A stretch of 25,272 bases of DNA from positions 1 through 25,272 of IMG/VR virus record IMGVR_UViG_3300009079_000117. One strand, 5' to 3'. Shown here piece by piece: positions 6,447 through 13,839 of this stretch. How positions within the stretch are numbered: position 1 is the first letter of the stretch; every line of letters begins with the position of its first letter. Made by a program: the position numbers and the translations under genes. Below the pieces are notes generated by a model. That model was not told the DNA's origin and did no database searches. It saw only the letters and a program-made list of their open reading frames with translations. This stretch comes from a virus.

Positions 6447-8106
6447 CGTCTGGTACTCCTGTATCTCCACCTGCGGCATCGCCACCGTCTGTTGGTAGAT
6501 CATCTAATCCTTCGTCTCCGGCATTCTCTGCTCCTACATCAGTAGGTTCAAAGCTATCTACATCTGAGCCTCTAAGACCCATTCCGCCCAAGTCGCCTGT
6601 TGCCGTTCCGGCTGGTTGATTGCCTGCTTGGTTTTCTTCTTTCCACATTCTTTCGTTCTCAACCATTTCTTCTTCGTTAAGGCCCAAGTATCTTTGAAGC
6701 ATAAATCTCTTAGATAAGTATGGGACTCCTTCAATAGAACTGAATAGGTTTGCCTTTTGAGCATCAATTTCAATTGTTCTATATTGTGAGAAACTCTGTG
6801 GTTCACTAAATGTTACATTAAACAAACTAGCACTAACATCAACACCTCTGTGTTTACAGAATAATTTAAACTCGTGGTCTAAAGACTGTTGTAATGTTAG
6901 TTGTAATCTTTCGCAATATTTTGCAAAACGGAATTCTTGGATCATTGCAGTACCAATTCGTCCGTCATTAAACGCCGCAATACCGTCTTCACTTCCAGTA
7001 GGAAGGTACGATGTTGGTACACGAAGTCCACGCATTAACTTGTTATTAAAGTACTTTAAATCATCAATCTCACCAAGGTTTTCACCACCCGGTAATACTT
7101 CAACTTTAGATCCACGCCCTTCTGCCGTTTGAGCAAAGAAGTAGTCTTCCATTATTGATAACGGGTTATAAGCCGCATCAACTACTTTAGTACCACCGCC
7201 ACTGCTGTTTGGAATACGTGTTTGGTGTACTTCATTTTTAACTCTTTCAACAAAGCTCATTGCCTTATGTGCTGGCATGTTACCAACATCAACATAAAAT
7301 ACTCTACGCTCTGGAGCTCTTTGTACACGATAGATAATAATACTATCTTCTAATAATTCTTTTTGTTTGTATACTTTAAACACTGGTTCTAATATACTGT
7401 CGCCAAATGGCCAGTTGCCATTCATTCCGTCTGATAAACTAACATGTACTACATGTTTAGCATCAACGGCAAATTCTGAATTTTGTCCACCTGATGAATT
7501 TGGTGTAACGATGCCCGAGTTTCCTTTACCAACTGTATAACCAGTTGTTGGATTTACTGCGGTTGCATCTGAATGTTTCTTAGTATCAGTTGCTACTAAG
7601 TCATGTAAGTTAAGTGCTATATTTTTAATAACATATTGATCAATTTCTCTGCCTTCGCTTTCGTTAACAATTGCTTTAGCAATGTCACCCGGTTGTACAA
7701 AGATAAGTTTATATGTTTCTGGATCTCTGATAAAGAATTGATCACCATACTTAATACAAGATCTAAACATAGTAAATATTCTACGTTCAAAGTTATTAAT
7801 AGCAACCCACTGCTTTAATGTAGTTTCTAATGCACTTACTTCCGAGTCAGTTGGAGCTGTTTTATAATTAATTTCAAAAGGCAAATTTGATTCTGGGTTT
7901 AATTGTGTACTAAACTCTGCAATAGTATCTAGTGCTGCGTTAATCTCACTGTCTTGGTCCATTTGATCATACTGAGTATAACGCTCAACACGGTTTGGTT
8001 GACCTGAATATACTTCCGGTAACCAACTTTGCCAGCGATTATTACTAGTAGTTCCAGATGTTCCACCCTGTGGATTGTATTTTGTAAAGTGTTTTTTCCA
8101 ACTCAT
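6436..8106 (-). CDS. gp20: portal vertex protein (gp20-like)
   Basis: This 556-aa protein forms the dodecameric ring through which DNA is packaged and to which the tail attaches. T4 gp20 is 524 aa. Family-typical segments include RVERYTQYDQMDQDSEINAA (residues about 38-57), the IYRVQRAPERRVFYVDVGNMP core, TKVVDAAYNPLSIMEDYFFAQ, GRGSKVEVLPGGENLGEIDDL and the LRVPTSYLP motif. The C-terminal 60 residues are Gly/Asp-rich and probably disordered. It is the first gene of the head module, with a strong late promoter directly upstream (8118-8137). Confidence 0.95.
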   Translation of the reverse strand: MSWKKHFTKYNPQGGTSGTTSNNRWQSWLPEVYSGQPNRVERYTQYDQMDQDSEINAALDTIAEFSTQLNPESNLPFEINYKTAPTDSEVSALETTLKQWVAINNFERRIFTMFRSCIKYGDQFFIRDPETYKLIFVQPGDIAKAIVNESEGREIDQYVIKNIALNLHDLVATDTKKHSDATAVNPTTGYTVGKGNSGIVTPNSSGGQNSEFAVDAKHVVHVSLSDGMNGNWPFGDSILEPVFKVYKQKELLEDSIIIYRVQRAPERRVFYVDVGNMPAHKAMSFVERVKNEVHQTRIPNSSGGGTKVVDAAYNPLSIMEDYFFAQTAEGRGSKVEVLPGGENLGEIDDLKYFNNKLMRGLRVPTSYLPTGSEDGIAAFNDGRIGTAMIQEFRFAKYCERLQLTLQQSLDHEFKLFCKHRGVDVSASLFNVTFSEPQSFSQYRTIEIDAQKANLFSSIEGVPYLSKRFMLQRYLGLNEEEMVENERMWKEENQAGNQPAGTATGDLGGMGLRGSDVDSFEPTDVGAENAGDEGLDDLPTDGGDAAGGDTGVPDDAI

Positions 8107-8117
8107 AATGTATGCCT

Positions 8118-8137
8118 TTTATTATATATGTATTTAT
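8118..8137 (-). promoter_or_regulatory. T4-type late promoter for the portal gene
   Basis: On the minus strand ATAAATAC (8137-8130) begins a 20-base stretch identical to 1922-1941. It lies about 25 bases before the gp20 ATG at 8106, in the short gap after the upstream gene's stop. Confidence 0.75.
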
Positions 8138-8154
8138 GCCTCAATTGCAATTGC

Positions 8155-10143
8155 TTATTGATAATTGTTAACAGCCTCTGCTCTTGCTTTTGCATTTATT
8201 TCGTCTTCTGCAGCTTGGTTAGACAACTTTAAATACTTAATTTGAGTTTCTAAGTTCTCTTTCTTTCGCTGTAAGAATATTCTTTCGCTTTGAGATAGTT
8301 CTTCATCACTATTATACAACGCTTTGTCAATATTGTCAACCTCTGCAATTAACTCAGATACTACTGGTCTACTGTGTGGAATAGCTACTTCTGGTCCTGT
8401 AGCATTTACATGCGGATTTGTAGTGGCATCAGTTTTTGTTTCAACAGTTTTTGTTTCATCTGTCATAAAGTAGTCAATTATACTTCCTGCTCCATCTCTG
8501 GCACCTTCTGCACCTTTGCGTAAAAATGTACTTACTGCTTTAACCGAAGTAGAAAGTCCCTGAATATTTAGTGTAAGTAGTTCTTGAGCAGTTAAAAATG
8601 CCTTAGACATATCATTCATTGCTTCTACTGTTGTTCCGCTTTCTTCTAATTTACCATATGTATTTAAAACTTTCTTCTCAAATTCTTCATTGCTTTGTGC
8701 CAACCAAGCACCCATGTCTTGATTAAGCTGAATTAAACCTAGTTGTCCTTTGTATATAGAATCAACCATTCCACCTACTTGTGCGCCTGCATTAATATAA
8801 CCAGTGTCTGTGTCTGCTTCTCTTATCATTTCTCTAAGTTTTTCTGATACTTCGCCTGGTAGCATTTTACCTTCGTTAATCATACTTTCCCAATCAGAAA
8901 TTGCACTTTCACCTAATAGTCTATCAATTACTACTGGTAAGTTTGTATCTTGAGCTGCTAGCATGGCTCTCATATCAAACTTTTGGCCGCCACCTGCAAA
9001 GTCAAAATACTTTTGCGAGAATGCTGCAAATATGCCTTCAAACATAGGAGCTGCTTCACCACCTGCCATTGCTAACAGTTTAAAAGTTTTACCCATCTCA
9101 GATCCAATGTCAGCAGTAGTATCCATACCTCTGTCTCTTAATCTCTTATTAGCCGCTGCCATAAATGGTTCACTCATAGCAGTTGTATATGCCTGCATTG
9201 CTTCACTTCTATCAAGTGAAGTTAAACTAGCTAATGCAGTACTTTCAACAACTAATCGTTGAAAAGAAGTTTCTAGTTTCTCTCCGTTGTTGGCTAACAT
9301 GGATTCCATGTTACCTGTTAAACGTATTGATTCAATATATTGTGCATATGTTTCCATCATTTCTTTATTTTGCATTCCTAGGTCACCCATAGTATCTGTT
9401 GAATCTTGTAATCTTTTAAACAATCCTAAAAACTTTACAGAACCCTGTGATGTATCACCGCCGAGTGCTACCATTGTTCCACCAAAATTACTTACTGTGT
9501 CTGCAAATGCATTATATGTTACGCCTGCATTAAAACTTGATTTATATAAGTCATCAAATGTCTTGCCTGTTTCAAACATAATAGCACCGTTGTTAATCAT
9601 TTTTGCTTGTACTTCAGCAAATTGCTCAAACTTAGCTGCGTTCCAACCTGCCCATGCAAATATCATATCAGAGGCAATACCTGCTGCTCCGCCCCAATCT
9701 TTCATCTTTTCTGCAAACAGTGGAAACTTTGTAAATACTTTATTCATTGCTGATTTCTTATTGGATGCTGCTGCTGGCCCAGTTAAATTATTTGTTAACT
9801 TTTCCATTGCATCTACCATTCCGGTTAATGGCTTTTCGGAATTTCCAAAAAAGTTAGCAACATTTTTTACATGATTTGCGCCTGCTAATACCATTTCTGC
9901 TTTATCTCTGGCTGCACTAGCATTTGCTGCCTGGTTAGAATCTACACCCTGGATTGTTTTCTTTATTGCCTCTAGTGTCTGAGTATCAAGTTCTTTCATT
10001 TCCTTGACTCCGCCTAGCATGTCATCTAGTACTACATTAGTTCGTTGCGACATTAATACCATTGCTTCTGCAGTTACATCAGTTGCCCATGCTGGAACTT
10101 GTATACCTGCTCCTATTGGTAAGTTTATTTTTTTATCTGCCAT
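8155..10143 (-). CDS. large tail/internal virion protein, tape-measure candidate B (662 aa)
   Basis: This 662-aa protein is mostly alpha-helical and rich in Ala, Gly, Met and Lys. Residues about 150-170 (GGAAGIASDMIFAWAGW) form a hydrophobic segment flanked by helices, as in tape-measure proteins. The C-terminal 130 residues are polar, with a heptad-like tail (LSQSERIFLQRKKENLETQ). It appears paralogous to the gene just upstream: both have G-D-T-x2-G-x-V (here residue 229) and, 24-25 residues later, D-x-G-M, at the same distance after the hydrophobic segment. Its ATG overlaps the upstream stop by one base (TAATG). A tape measure is suggested by size, composition and nearness to the gp26 frameshift gene, but no family is recognised with certainty; internal head or tail-tube-associated protein is an alternative. 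Confidence 0.7.
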   Translation of the reverse strand: MADKKINLPIGAGIQVPAWATDVTAEAMVLMSQRTNVVLDDMLGGVKEMKELDTQTLEAIKKTIQGVDSNQAANASAARDKAEMVLAGANHVKNVANFFGNSEKPLTGMVDAMEKLTNNLTGPAAASNKKSAMNKVFTKFPLFAEKMKDWGGAAGIASDMIFAWAGWNAAKFEQFAEVQAKMINNGAIMFETGKTFDDLYKSSFNAGVTYNAFADTVSNFGGTMVALGGDTSQGSVKFLGLFKRLQDSTDTMGDLGMQNKEMMETYAQYIESIRLTGNMESMLANNGEKLETSFQRLVVESTALASLTSLDRSEAMQAYTTAMSEPFMAAANKRLRDRGMDTTADIGSEMGKTFKLLAMAGGEAAPMFEGIFAAFSQKYFDFAGGGQKFDMRAMLAAQDTNLPVVIDRLLGESAISDWESMINEGKMLPGEVSEKLREMIREADTDTGYINAGAQVGGMVDSIYKGQLGLIQLNQDMGAWLAQSNEEFEKKVLNTYGKLEESGTTVEAMNDMSKAFLTAQELLTLNIQGLSTSVKAVSTFLRKGAEGARDGAGSIIDYFMTDETKTVETKTDATTNPHVNATGPEVAIPHSRPVVSELIAEVDNIDKALYNSDEELSQSERIFLQRKKENLETQIKYLKLSNQAAEDEINAKARAEAVNNYQ

Positions 10144-12068
10144 TAGTGTGCTGCCTCTGTTTCCATTGTTGATTTGTGTTGGTAAACTTCTACTTGCTTA
10201 CGAAGTAGTTCTGTTAATAATAGTTCTTGATCAAATACTTGTTGTGCTAATGATTCTAGTTCGTATTTTATTGCATCTCGTGTTTCTTGAGTTATTTCGT
10301 TTCCATCATCATCTCTAAAGTCTGCATCTAGCATTTCAGTTAATGATTGTCCAGTCTCTGTCATTTCGCCCTTTGCTAATGTTGTTTGAAGTATATATGC
10401 GTCTATATTGCCTTCATTTACCTTTGCCATTTCTTCAGTAATCTGTGTTTTAACTTGTTGTATGTACACTTCTTGAAATCTATCTCCCAAGTTTAATCTC
10501 TCAGATATTGCACGACCCATTCCCATCAAGCCCTTACTAAGTGTATCAAACCCTTTACCTGTTGTTTTATAACCAGGTAGTAATGTTGTTTGCATAGATT
10601 TAAATGCAACTGCCATGTTATCTAAAGTATCAATTGTTGTATCGGCTTGGTCTGCTGTTTTTGCTAGATAATCTGGATCCTTAAATATTTGAGGATCTTG
10701 TCTAAAAAAGTTATCAGGAATTTGTAATGCTTCTGCGATCATCTGATTTCTTTTTTGAATACTAGCATCAAATCCAGCAGGAATAGGATCTGTAGATCTC
10801 ATTTTTGTTAAGAATGATGTGTACTGCTTATATGCATCTGCTCCACCATCTGTTCTATCATTAATCATATTATCCAACATTGCAATATAATCTTCTAGTA
10901 TTCCCATACTGTTTAAAGATCGTGCTAGATCTTCTGGTATATTATTTGCTACGCTAAAGTCACCCTGATCGAATTCATGTATTGCCATAGTCATTGCATC
11001 TTGTGTTGCTTTGCTAAATTCTTCTCCCAATGTAGGTCCCATAAGCATTGCCATTAAACCTTGATTCTGTGCAATATTTTTTTCTGCTTCTTCACCGTAT
11101 ATTTCTTTTATCTTCTCACCATTCTGTATCATAGCAGATCTAAAGCCTATTTCTTTTCTAGCTGTATCTCGTAAAGCCATTGCTTCGTCTCGCTGCATGC
11201 CAAGGCCACTTGCCATAAACAATGCCATCTTGTTTGCTTGTTCGTATGATTCTATTACTTTTCTTTTTGACCCATTGCTTAGGTCTGTTATTTGTCCTAG
11301 CTCATATAATGTTTCGGCTTCTTGTGCTAGTATTCTACTTTGATCTTGTATGCCCATTCCAAAGTCTCTGAAACTAGTATCTTTGTCAATATCGTCAAGA
11401 AATCTTGTCAATGAAACTTGTCCCTTAAAGGTATCACCTTCAGCTGAAAGTAGTAACGGTTTAGCATACTCGCCAATGTCTTTAAAATCTTTTAGACTCA
11501 TTCCTAATGCAGAAACTTGTCTTCTAAGTGTTGTATAGCCTTGTAAATCGTTTGTAATAGCACCTACTCCTATTAAAGCTCTAACATCTTTTTCTTGCTC
11601 ACTTAATAATTTAGCAAATATAACGCCCATTCCTGTTGCAATTACAGCGCCTTTGCCAACAGTACTAGATGCGAATGACATTGCTTTTTGAAATTTACCT
11701 CCACCGGGAATTAAGTTTGTTAAACCAGTACCAACATTTGCTAATAGCTTAGATGCTTCATGTGTTAATTCAGCAACTGCCGAGGCTGGATCTGAATCAG
11801 CCATTACTGCATTCATTGTTTGTTTACCTTTTTTTAGATATTTTTCTGTTTTTGCTGCAGACTTTTTAGCTTTAGATTTTACTTTGTCAGCTTCATCATC
11901 TACATCTTCGGCTTTGGTTTTTTGTTTACCAGCTTTAACAAGTGTTTGTGCAATACGAACTAGGTTAACATTTGTCTGATTACCGGCGCCAGCAAGGCGT
12001 TGTAGAGTGTCTTCCGTTATCCAAGGTGGGATAGCGGCTAATATTCCATCAAACTCTTCTTGTGTCAT
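10143..12068 (-). CDS. large tail/internal virion protein, tape-measure candidate A (641 aa)
   Basis: This is a 641-aa protein. A Lys/Ala-rich segment (about 45-90) precedes a glycine-rich hydrophobic stretch (VGKGAVIATGMGVIFAKLL, about 137-155), and then come long helical regions. G-D-T-F-K-G-Q-V starts at residue 211 and DFGM at 235, matching the downstream neighbour at similar spacing; I infer tandem duplication. It is the first gene of the leftward unit, behind a late promoter at 12129-12136 that faces the gp26 promoter. Tail tape-measure genes usually lie beside tail-assembly chaperones made with a frameshift, and here such a chaperone-like gene lies directly across the promoter region. 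Either this or its neighbour could fill the role of T4 gp29 (590 aa). Virion protein is likely; the exact identity is tentative. Confidence 0.7.
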   Translation of the reverse strand: MTQEEFDGILAAIPPWITEDTLQRLAGAGNQTNVNLVRIAQTLVKAGKQKTKAEDVDDEADKVKSKAKKSAAKTEKYLKKGKQTMNAVMADSDPASAVAELTHEASKLLANVGTGLTNLIPGGGKFQKAMSFASSTVGKGAVIATGMGVIFAKLLSEQEKDVRALIGVGAITNDLQGYTTLRRQVSALGMSLKDFKDIGEYAKPLLLSAEGDTFKGQVSLTRFLDDIDKDTSFRDFGMGIQDQSRILAQEAETLYELGQITDLSNGSKRKVIESYEQANKMALFMASGLGMQRDEAMALRDTARKEIGFRSAMIQNGEKIKEIYGEEAEKNIAQNQGLMAMLMGPTLGEEFSKATQDAMTMAIHEFDQGDFSVANNIPEDLARSLNSMGILEDYIAMLDNMINDRTDGGADAYKQYTSFLTKMRSTDPIPAGFDASIQKRNQMIAEALQIPDNFFRQDPQIFKDPDYLAKTADQADTTIDTLDNMAVAFKSMQTTLLPGYKTTGKGFDTLSKGLMGMGRAISERLNLGDRFQEVYIQQVKTQITEEMAKVNEGNIDAYILQTTLAKGEMTETGQSLTEMLDADFRDDDGNEITQETRDAIKYELESLAQQVFDQELLLTELLRKQVEVYQHKSTMETEAAH

Positions 12069-12106
12069 TTAACTATTCCTCTGCATTAACTGGTATTTTA
12101 ATTCGG

Positions 12107-12114
12107 ATAAATAC
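12107..12114 (+). promoter_or_regulatory. late promoter for gp26 (ATAAATAC, plus)
   Basis: GGATAAATAC on the plus strand lies about 60 bases before the gp26 ATG. With T4-like spacing, transcription would start near 12120. It faces the minus-strand box at 12129-12136. Confidence 0.7.
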
Positions 12115-12128
12115 TATTGTAATATACT

Positions 12129-12136
12129 GTATTTAT
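12129..12136 (-). promoter_or_regulatory. late promoter for the tape-measure pair (ATAAATAC, minus)
   Basis: CATAAATAC on the minus strand lies 14 bases from, and inverted to, the plus-strand box. Transcription would start near 12123 and run left into the 641-aa gene, whose ATG (12068) has a GAGGAAT ribosome-binding site. Confidence 0.7.
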
Positions 12137-12176
12137 GAACATCATAATATATGTATATAATTGGAGAATAACAAAT

Positions 12177-13007
12177 ATGACAAACCCATTAATTCAAGCA
12201 TATAAAAAGCCAGCACTATATGTTACATTACCAAGTGGAGGGAAGTACTACAAAAACCCACCAAAACTTAGTATTGATAACGAGCTAGCCGTATATGCTA
12301 TGACAGCAAGGGATGAACTTATTACTAAAACACCAGATGCGTTGTTTAACGGAGAAGCCACGATAAGTTTAATTAGAAGTTGTTGCCCAGACATTGAAGA
12401 TCCAGAAACAATGCCTGTGGGTGATTTACTTGTAATTTTAATAGGCATTAGACATGCTAGCTATGGTAAAGAAATCGACATTGATGTAAAATGTCCTAAA
12501 TGTGAGTTTGATAATCAATTACAACTTGATGCAAACATAATGCTATCAAAAGCAGTAACAGAAATTGCAGATACCAGCATTACACTACCAACTGGATTTA
12601 AACTTATATGTAATCCATACACATTAAGAGACAGGACAATGCTTCAAGTTCAGCAAATAAAACAGGCTAAAATGATTCAAGGTTTATCAGATGCATCACT
12701 TGATGATCAAAGTAGAACAGATTTATTTGGCAAAACATTTGTTGAAATTGCAGAGCTTACAGTTAACTTAATTACTAATTGTATTGTAAGTGTACAGGGC
12801 GAAGGCACTGATGTTATAGCTGACAAAGATACAATTAAAGAATGGCTACAGACTATAACCAAAAAAGATTATGACTTAATCAAAGGCAAAGTAGAAGAAC
12901 TAAGTGAAAATGGATTAGAAACTGAGTTTAATGCTAGTTGTCAAGATTGTGGTCATACTTGGAAAACTGGTGTAGACTTAGATATTGCAAATTTTTTCGA
13001 GGGCTGA
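12177..13007 (+). CDS. gp26: baseplate hub assembly protein (gp26-like)
   Basis: This 276-aa protein starts at ATG 12177 (MTNPLIQAYKKP), with TTGGAGA ten bases upstream; the longer in-frame start at 12135 falls in the promoter leader and is rejected. Family-type segments are LPSGGKYY near the N-terminus and RDELITKTPDALFNGEA (about 45-61). Two Cys pairs, C106-P-K-C109 and C255-Q-D-C258-G-H, form a probable zinc ribbon. T4 gp26 (208 aa) is needed for assembly of the baseplate hub. The last codons carry a slippery sequence followed by a hairpin, and the -1 frame stays open for 78 further codons, so a longer gp26 fusion is probably also made. It is transcribed from a late promoter and is divergent from the two tape-measure candidates. 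Confidence 0.85.
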   Translation: MTNPLIQAYKKPALYVTLPSGGKYYKNPPKLSIDNELAVYAMTARDELITKTPDALFNGEATISLIRSCCPDIEDPETMPVGDLLVILIGIRHASYGKEIDIDVKCPKCEFDNQLQLDANIMLSKAVTEIADTSITLPTGFKLICNPYTLRDRTMLQVQQIKQAKMIQGLSDASLDDQSRTDLFGKTFVEIAELTVNLITNCIVSVQGEGTDVIADKDTIKEWLQTITKKDYDLIKGKVEELSENGLETEFNASCQDCGHTWKTGVDLDIANFFEG

Positions 13008-13028
13008 TAGCTTCTCGTCAGCCCGAAG
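12989..13028 (+). promoter_or_regulatory. programmed -1 ribosomal frameshift site at the end of gp26
   Basis: The canonical heptamer A-AAT-TTT (12989-12995), in register with the gp26 codons AAT and TTT, overlaps a second one, T-TTT-TTC (12992-12998). After a 5-base spacer comes a perfect 7-bp stem, GGGCTGA (13001-13007) with TCAGCCC (13018-13024), around a 10-base loop. The gp26 stop TGA lies in the 5' arm. Loop bases CTTC (13011-13014) can pair with GAAG (13025-13028), allowing a pseudoknot. The -1 frame is open across the site. Confidence 0.75.
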
Positions 13029-13231
13029 AAATATTGAATATTGTTGAAAGATATAATAAGGAATTAAAAGAAACAGAAGGTAGCTACTTAGATGTAGTTA
13101 TTCGAAGTGATGGTGCAGTAAGTTATCAAGACATTATGACAATGCCAATTGATAGTATTAGATTAATGGTTGAGAGAATGAATCTCCGAGTTGAAGAAAT
13201 TAATAAGTCAAGAAAGGGCGGTCGTCAATGA
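12995..13231 (+). CDS. -1 frame extension of gp26 (78 codons), probable gp26 fusion / gp51-like chaperone part
   Basis: The open frame runs -1 relative to gp26. Read from the slip site it gives FRGLIASRQPEEILNIVERY and onward, ending KSRKGGRQ, so the fusion would be about 351 aa (273 gp26 residues plus 78). There is no ATG near its beginning. The first possible independent start is TTG in ATA-TTG-AAT (13034-13036), with only a weak GAAGAA before it. The segment IMTMPIDSIRLMVERMN looks like a genuine conserved short helix and the frame is not a shadow, because gp26 has already ended. In T4, gp51 acts with gp26 in hub assembly, and G/GT-type tail chaperones in other phages are made by -1 frameshift. 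The role of this extension is inferred by analogy. It overlaps the convergent next gene by 7 bases. Confidence 0.75.
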   Translation, partial: FRGLIASRQPEEILNIVERYNKELKETEGSYLDVVIRSDGAVSYQDIMTMPIDSIRLMVERMNLRVEEINKSRKGGRQ

Positions 13232-13668
13232 CCCATTATTAGTTTATAGTATTCTTCAGGCCAACTATCGTAATAGTTTGTATTATCATGTAAGTGTTTG
13301 CGTTTTTCTAACAAGTCGTTAGCACGTTGAATAAACACACAATCCGTAAAGTTCTTAACAAAATGTCCACTTTGTCTTGTACTAGTAAAGTATAAGAGAT
13401 GTGGATTTTTCTTTGAGTACTCCTCGCAAATTTTTTCTACAGGAGTAATATCATCAATATCACCTAACCAAACAATACCCATTTGATATGTTTCAGGATC
13501 AAAGGTATCCATAACTGTTAAATCATCACGACCATCAATGAACTGCAATGCCCGTTTTATTCTGGCACTCTTAGCATAGGGACATACAGGATATCCATCA
13601 TCTTTAAGGGGTTCAACTTGCTTTTCAGTAAACTCTAAAAATTTACTCTGAAATTCGTCCAACGTCAT
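13225..13668 (-). CDS. conserved-looking protein of unknown function (147 aa)
   Basis: This is a 147-aa soluble protein with no membrane segment or signal peptide, starting at ATG 13668 after a GAGAGAAC region. A YPVCPYAKSARIKRAL motif (about residues 26-41) and several aromatic/acidic segments (MGIVWLGDIDD, YYDSWPEEYY) suggest a folded protein. I do not recognise the family. The CPYA motif superficially recalls redox or metal-binding Cys motifs, but other Cys residues are few. Its 3' end overlaps the gp26 frame extension by 7 bases from the opposite strand. Its leader carries two near-perfect hairpins (13694-13736) and possibly a late promoter further upstream, so its translation may be controlled. 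Confidence 0.7.
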   Translation of the reverse strand: MTLDEFQSKFLEFTEKQVEPLKDDGYPVCPYAKSARIKRALQFIDGRDDLTVMDTFDPETYQMGIVWLGDIDDITPVEKICEEYSKKNPHLLYFTSTRQSGHFVKNFTDCVFIQRANDLLEKRKHLHDNTNYYDSWPEEYYKLIMGH

Positions 13669-13693
13669 ATGTGTTATTGTTCTCTCATGTAAT

Positions 13694-13736
13694 TGATATC
13701 TACGATATCATCAGTTTCACAAAGCTAACGCTTTGT
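13694..13736 (-). other. two tandem hairpins in the leader of the 147-aa gene
   Basis: On the minus strand ACAAAGC-GTTA-GCTTTGT (13736-13719) is followed by TGATATC-GTA-GATATCA (13710-13694), each a perfect 7-bp stem. The second ends 26 bases before the ATG. No T tract follows either, so they look like RNA-stability or translation-control elements rather than terminators. Confidence 0.5.
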
Positions 13737-13813
13737 TCACTGTTTATGCTTACGCTTCTTTATGTTAGTTAATTGTCTTAGATAAAAACTATTTTTTTAA
13801 TTAGTTCTTATAC

Positions 13814-13821
13814 TTATTTAT
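13814..13821 (-). promoter_or_regulatory. possible late promoter box (ATAAATAA)
   Basis: The minus strand reads CACATAAATAAG about 145 bases upstream of ATG 13668. It lacks the final C of the better boxes. It is the only late-type box between the noncoding RNA region and the 147-aa gene. Confidence 0.35.
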
Positions 13822-13839
13822 GTGATTATTATAATGGTT

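Noticed and set aside
9287-9874. 195-codon plus-strand ORF opposite tape-measure candidate B
   Set aside because: Antisense to a well-supported long gene, with no ribosome-binding site or promoter.
12135-12176. Upstream start (12135) for gp26
   Set aside because: It lies in the promoter leader and has no ribosome-binding site; ATG 12177 has TTGGAGA and gives the family N-terminus.
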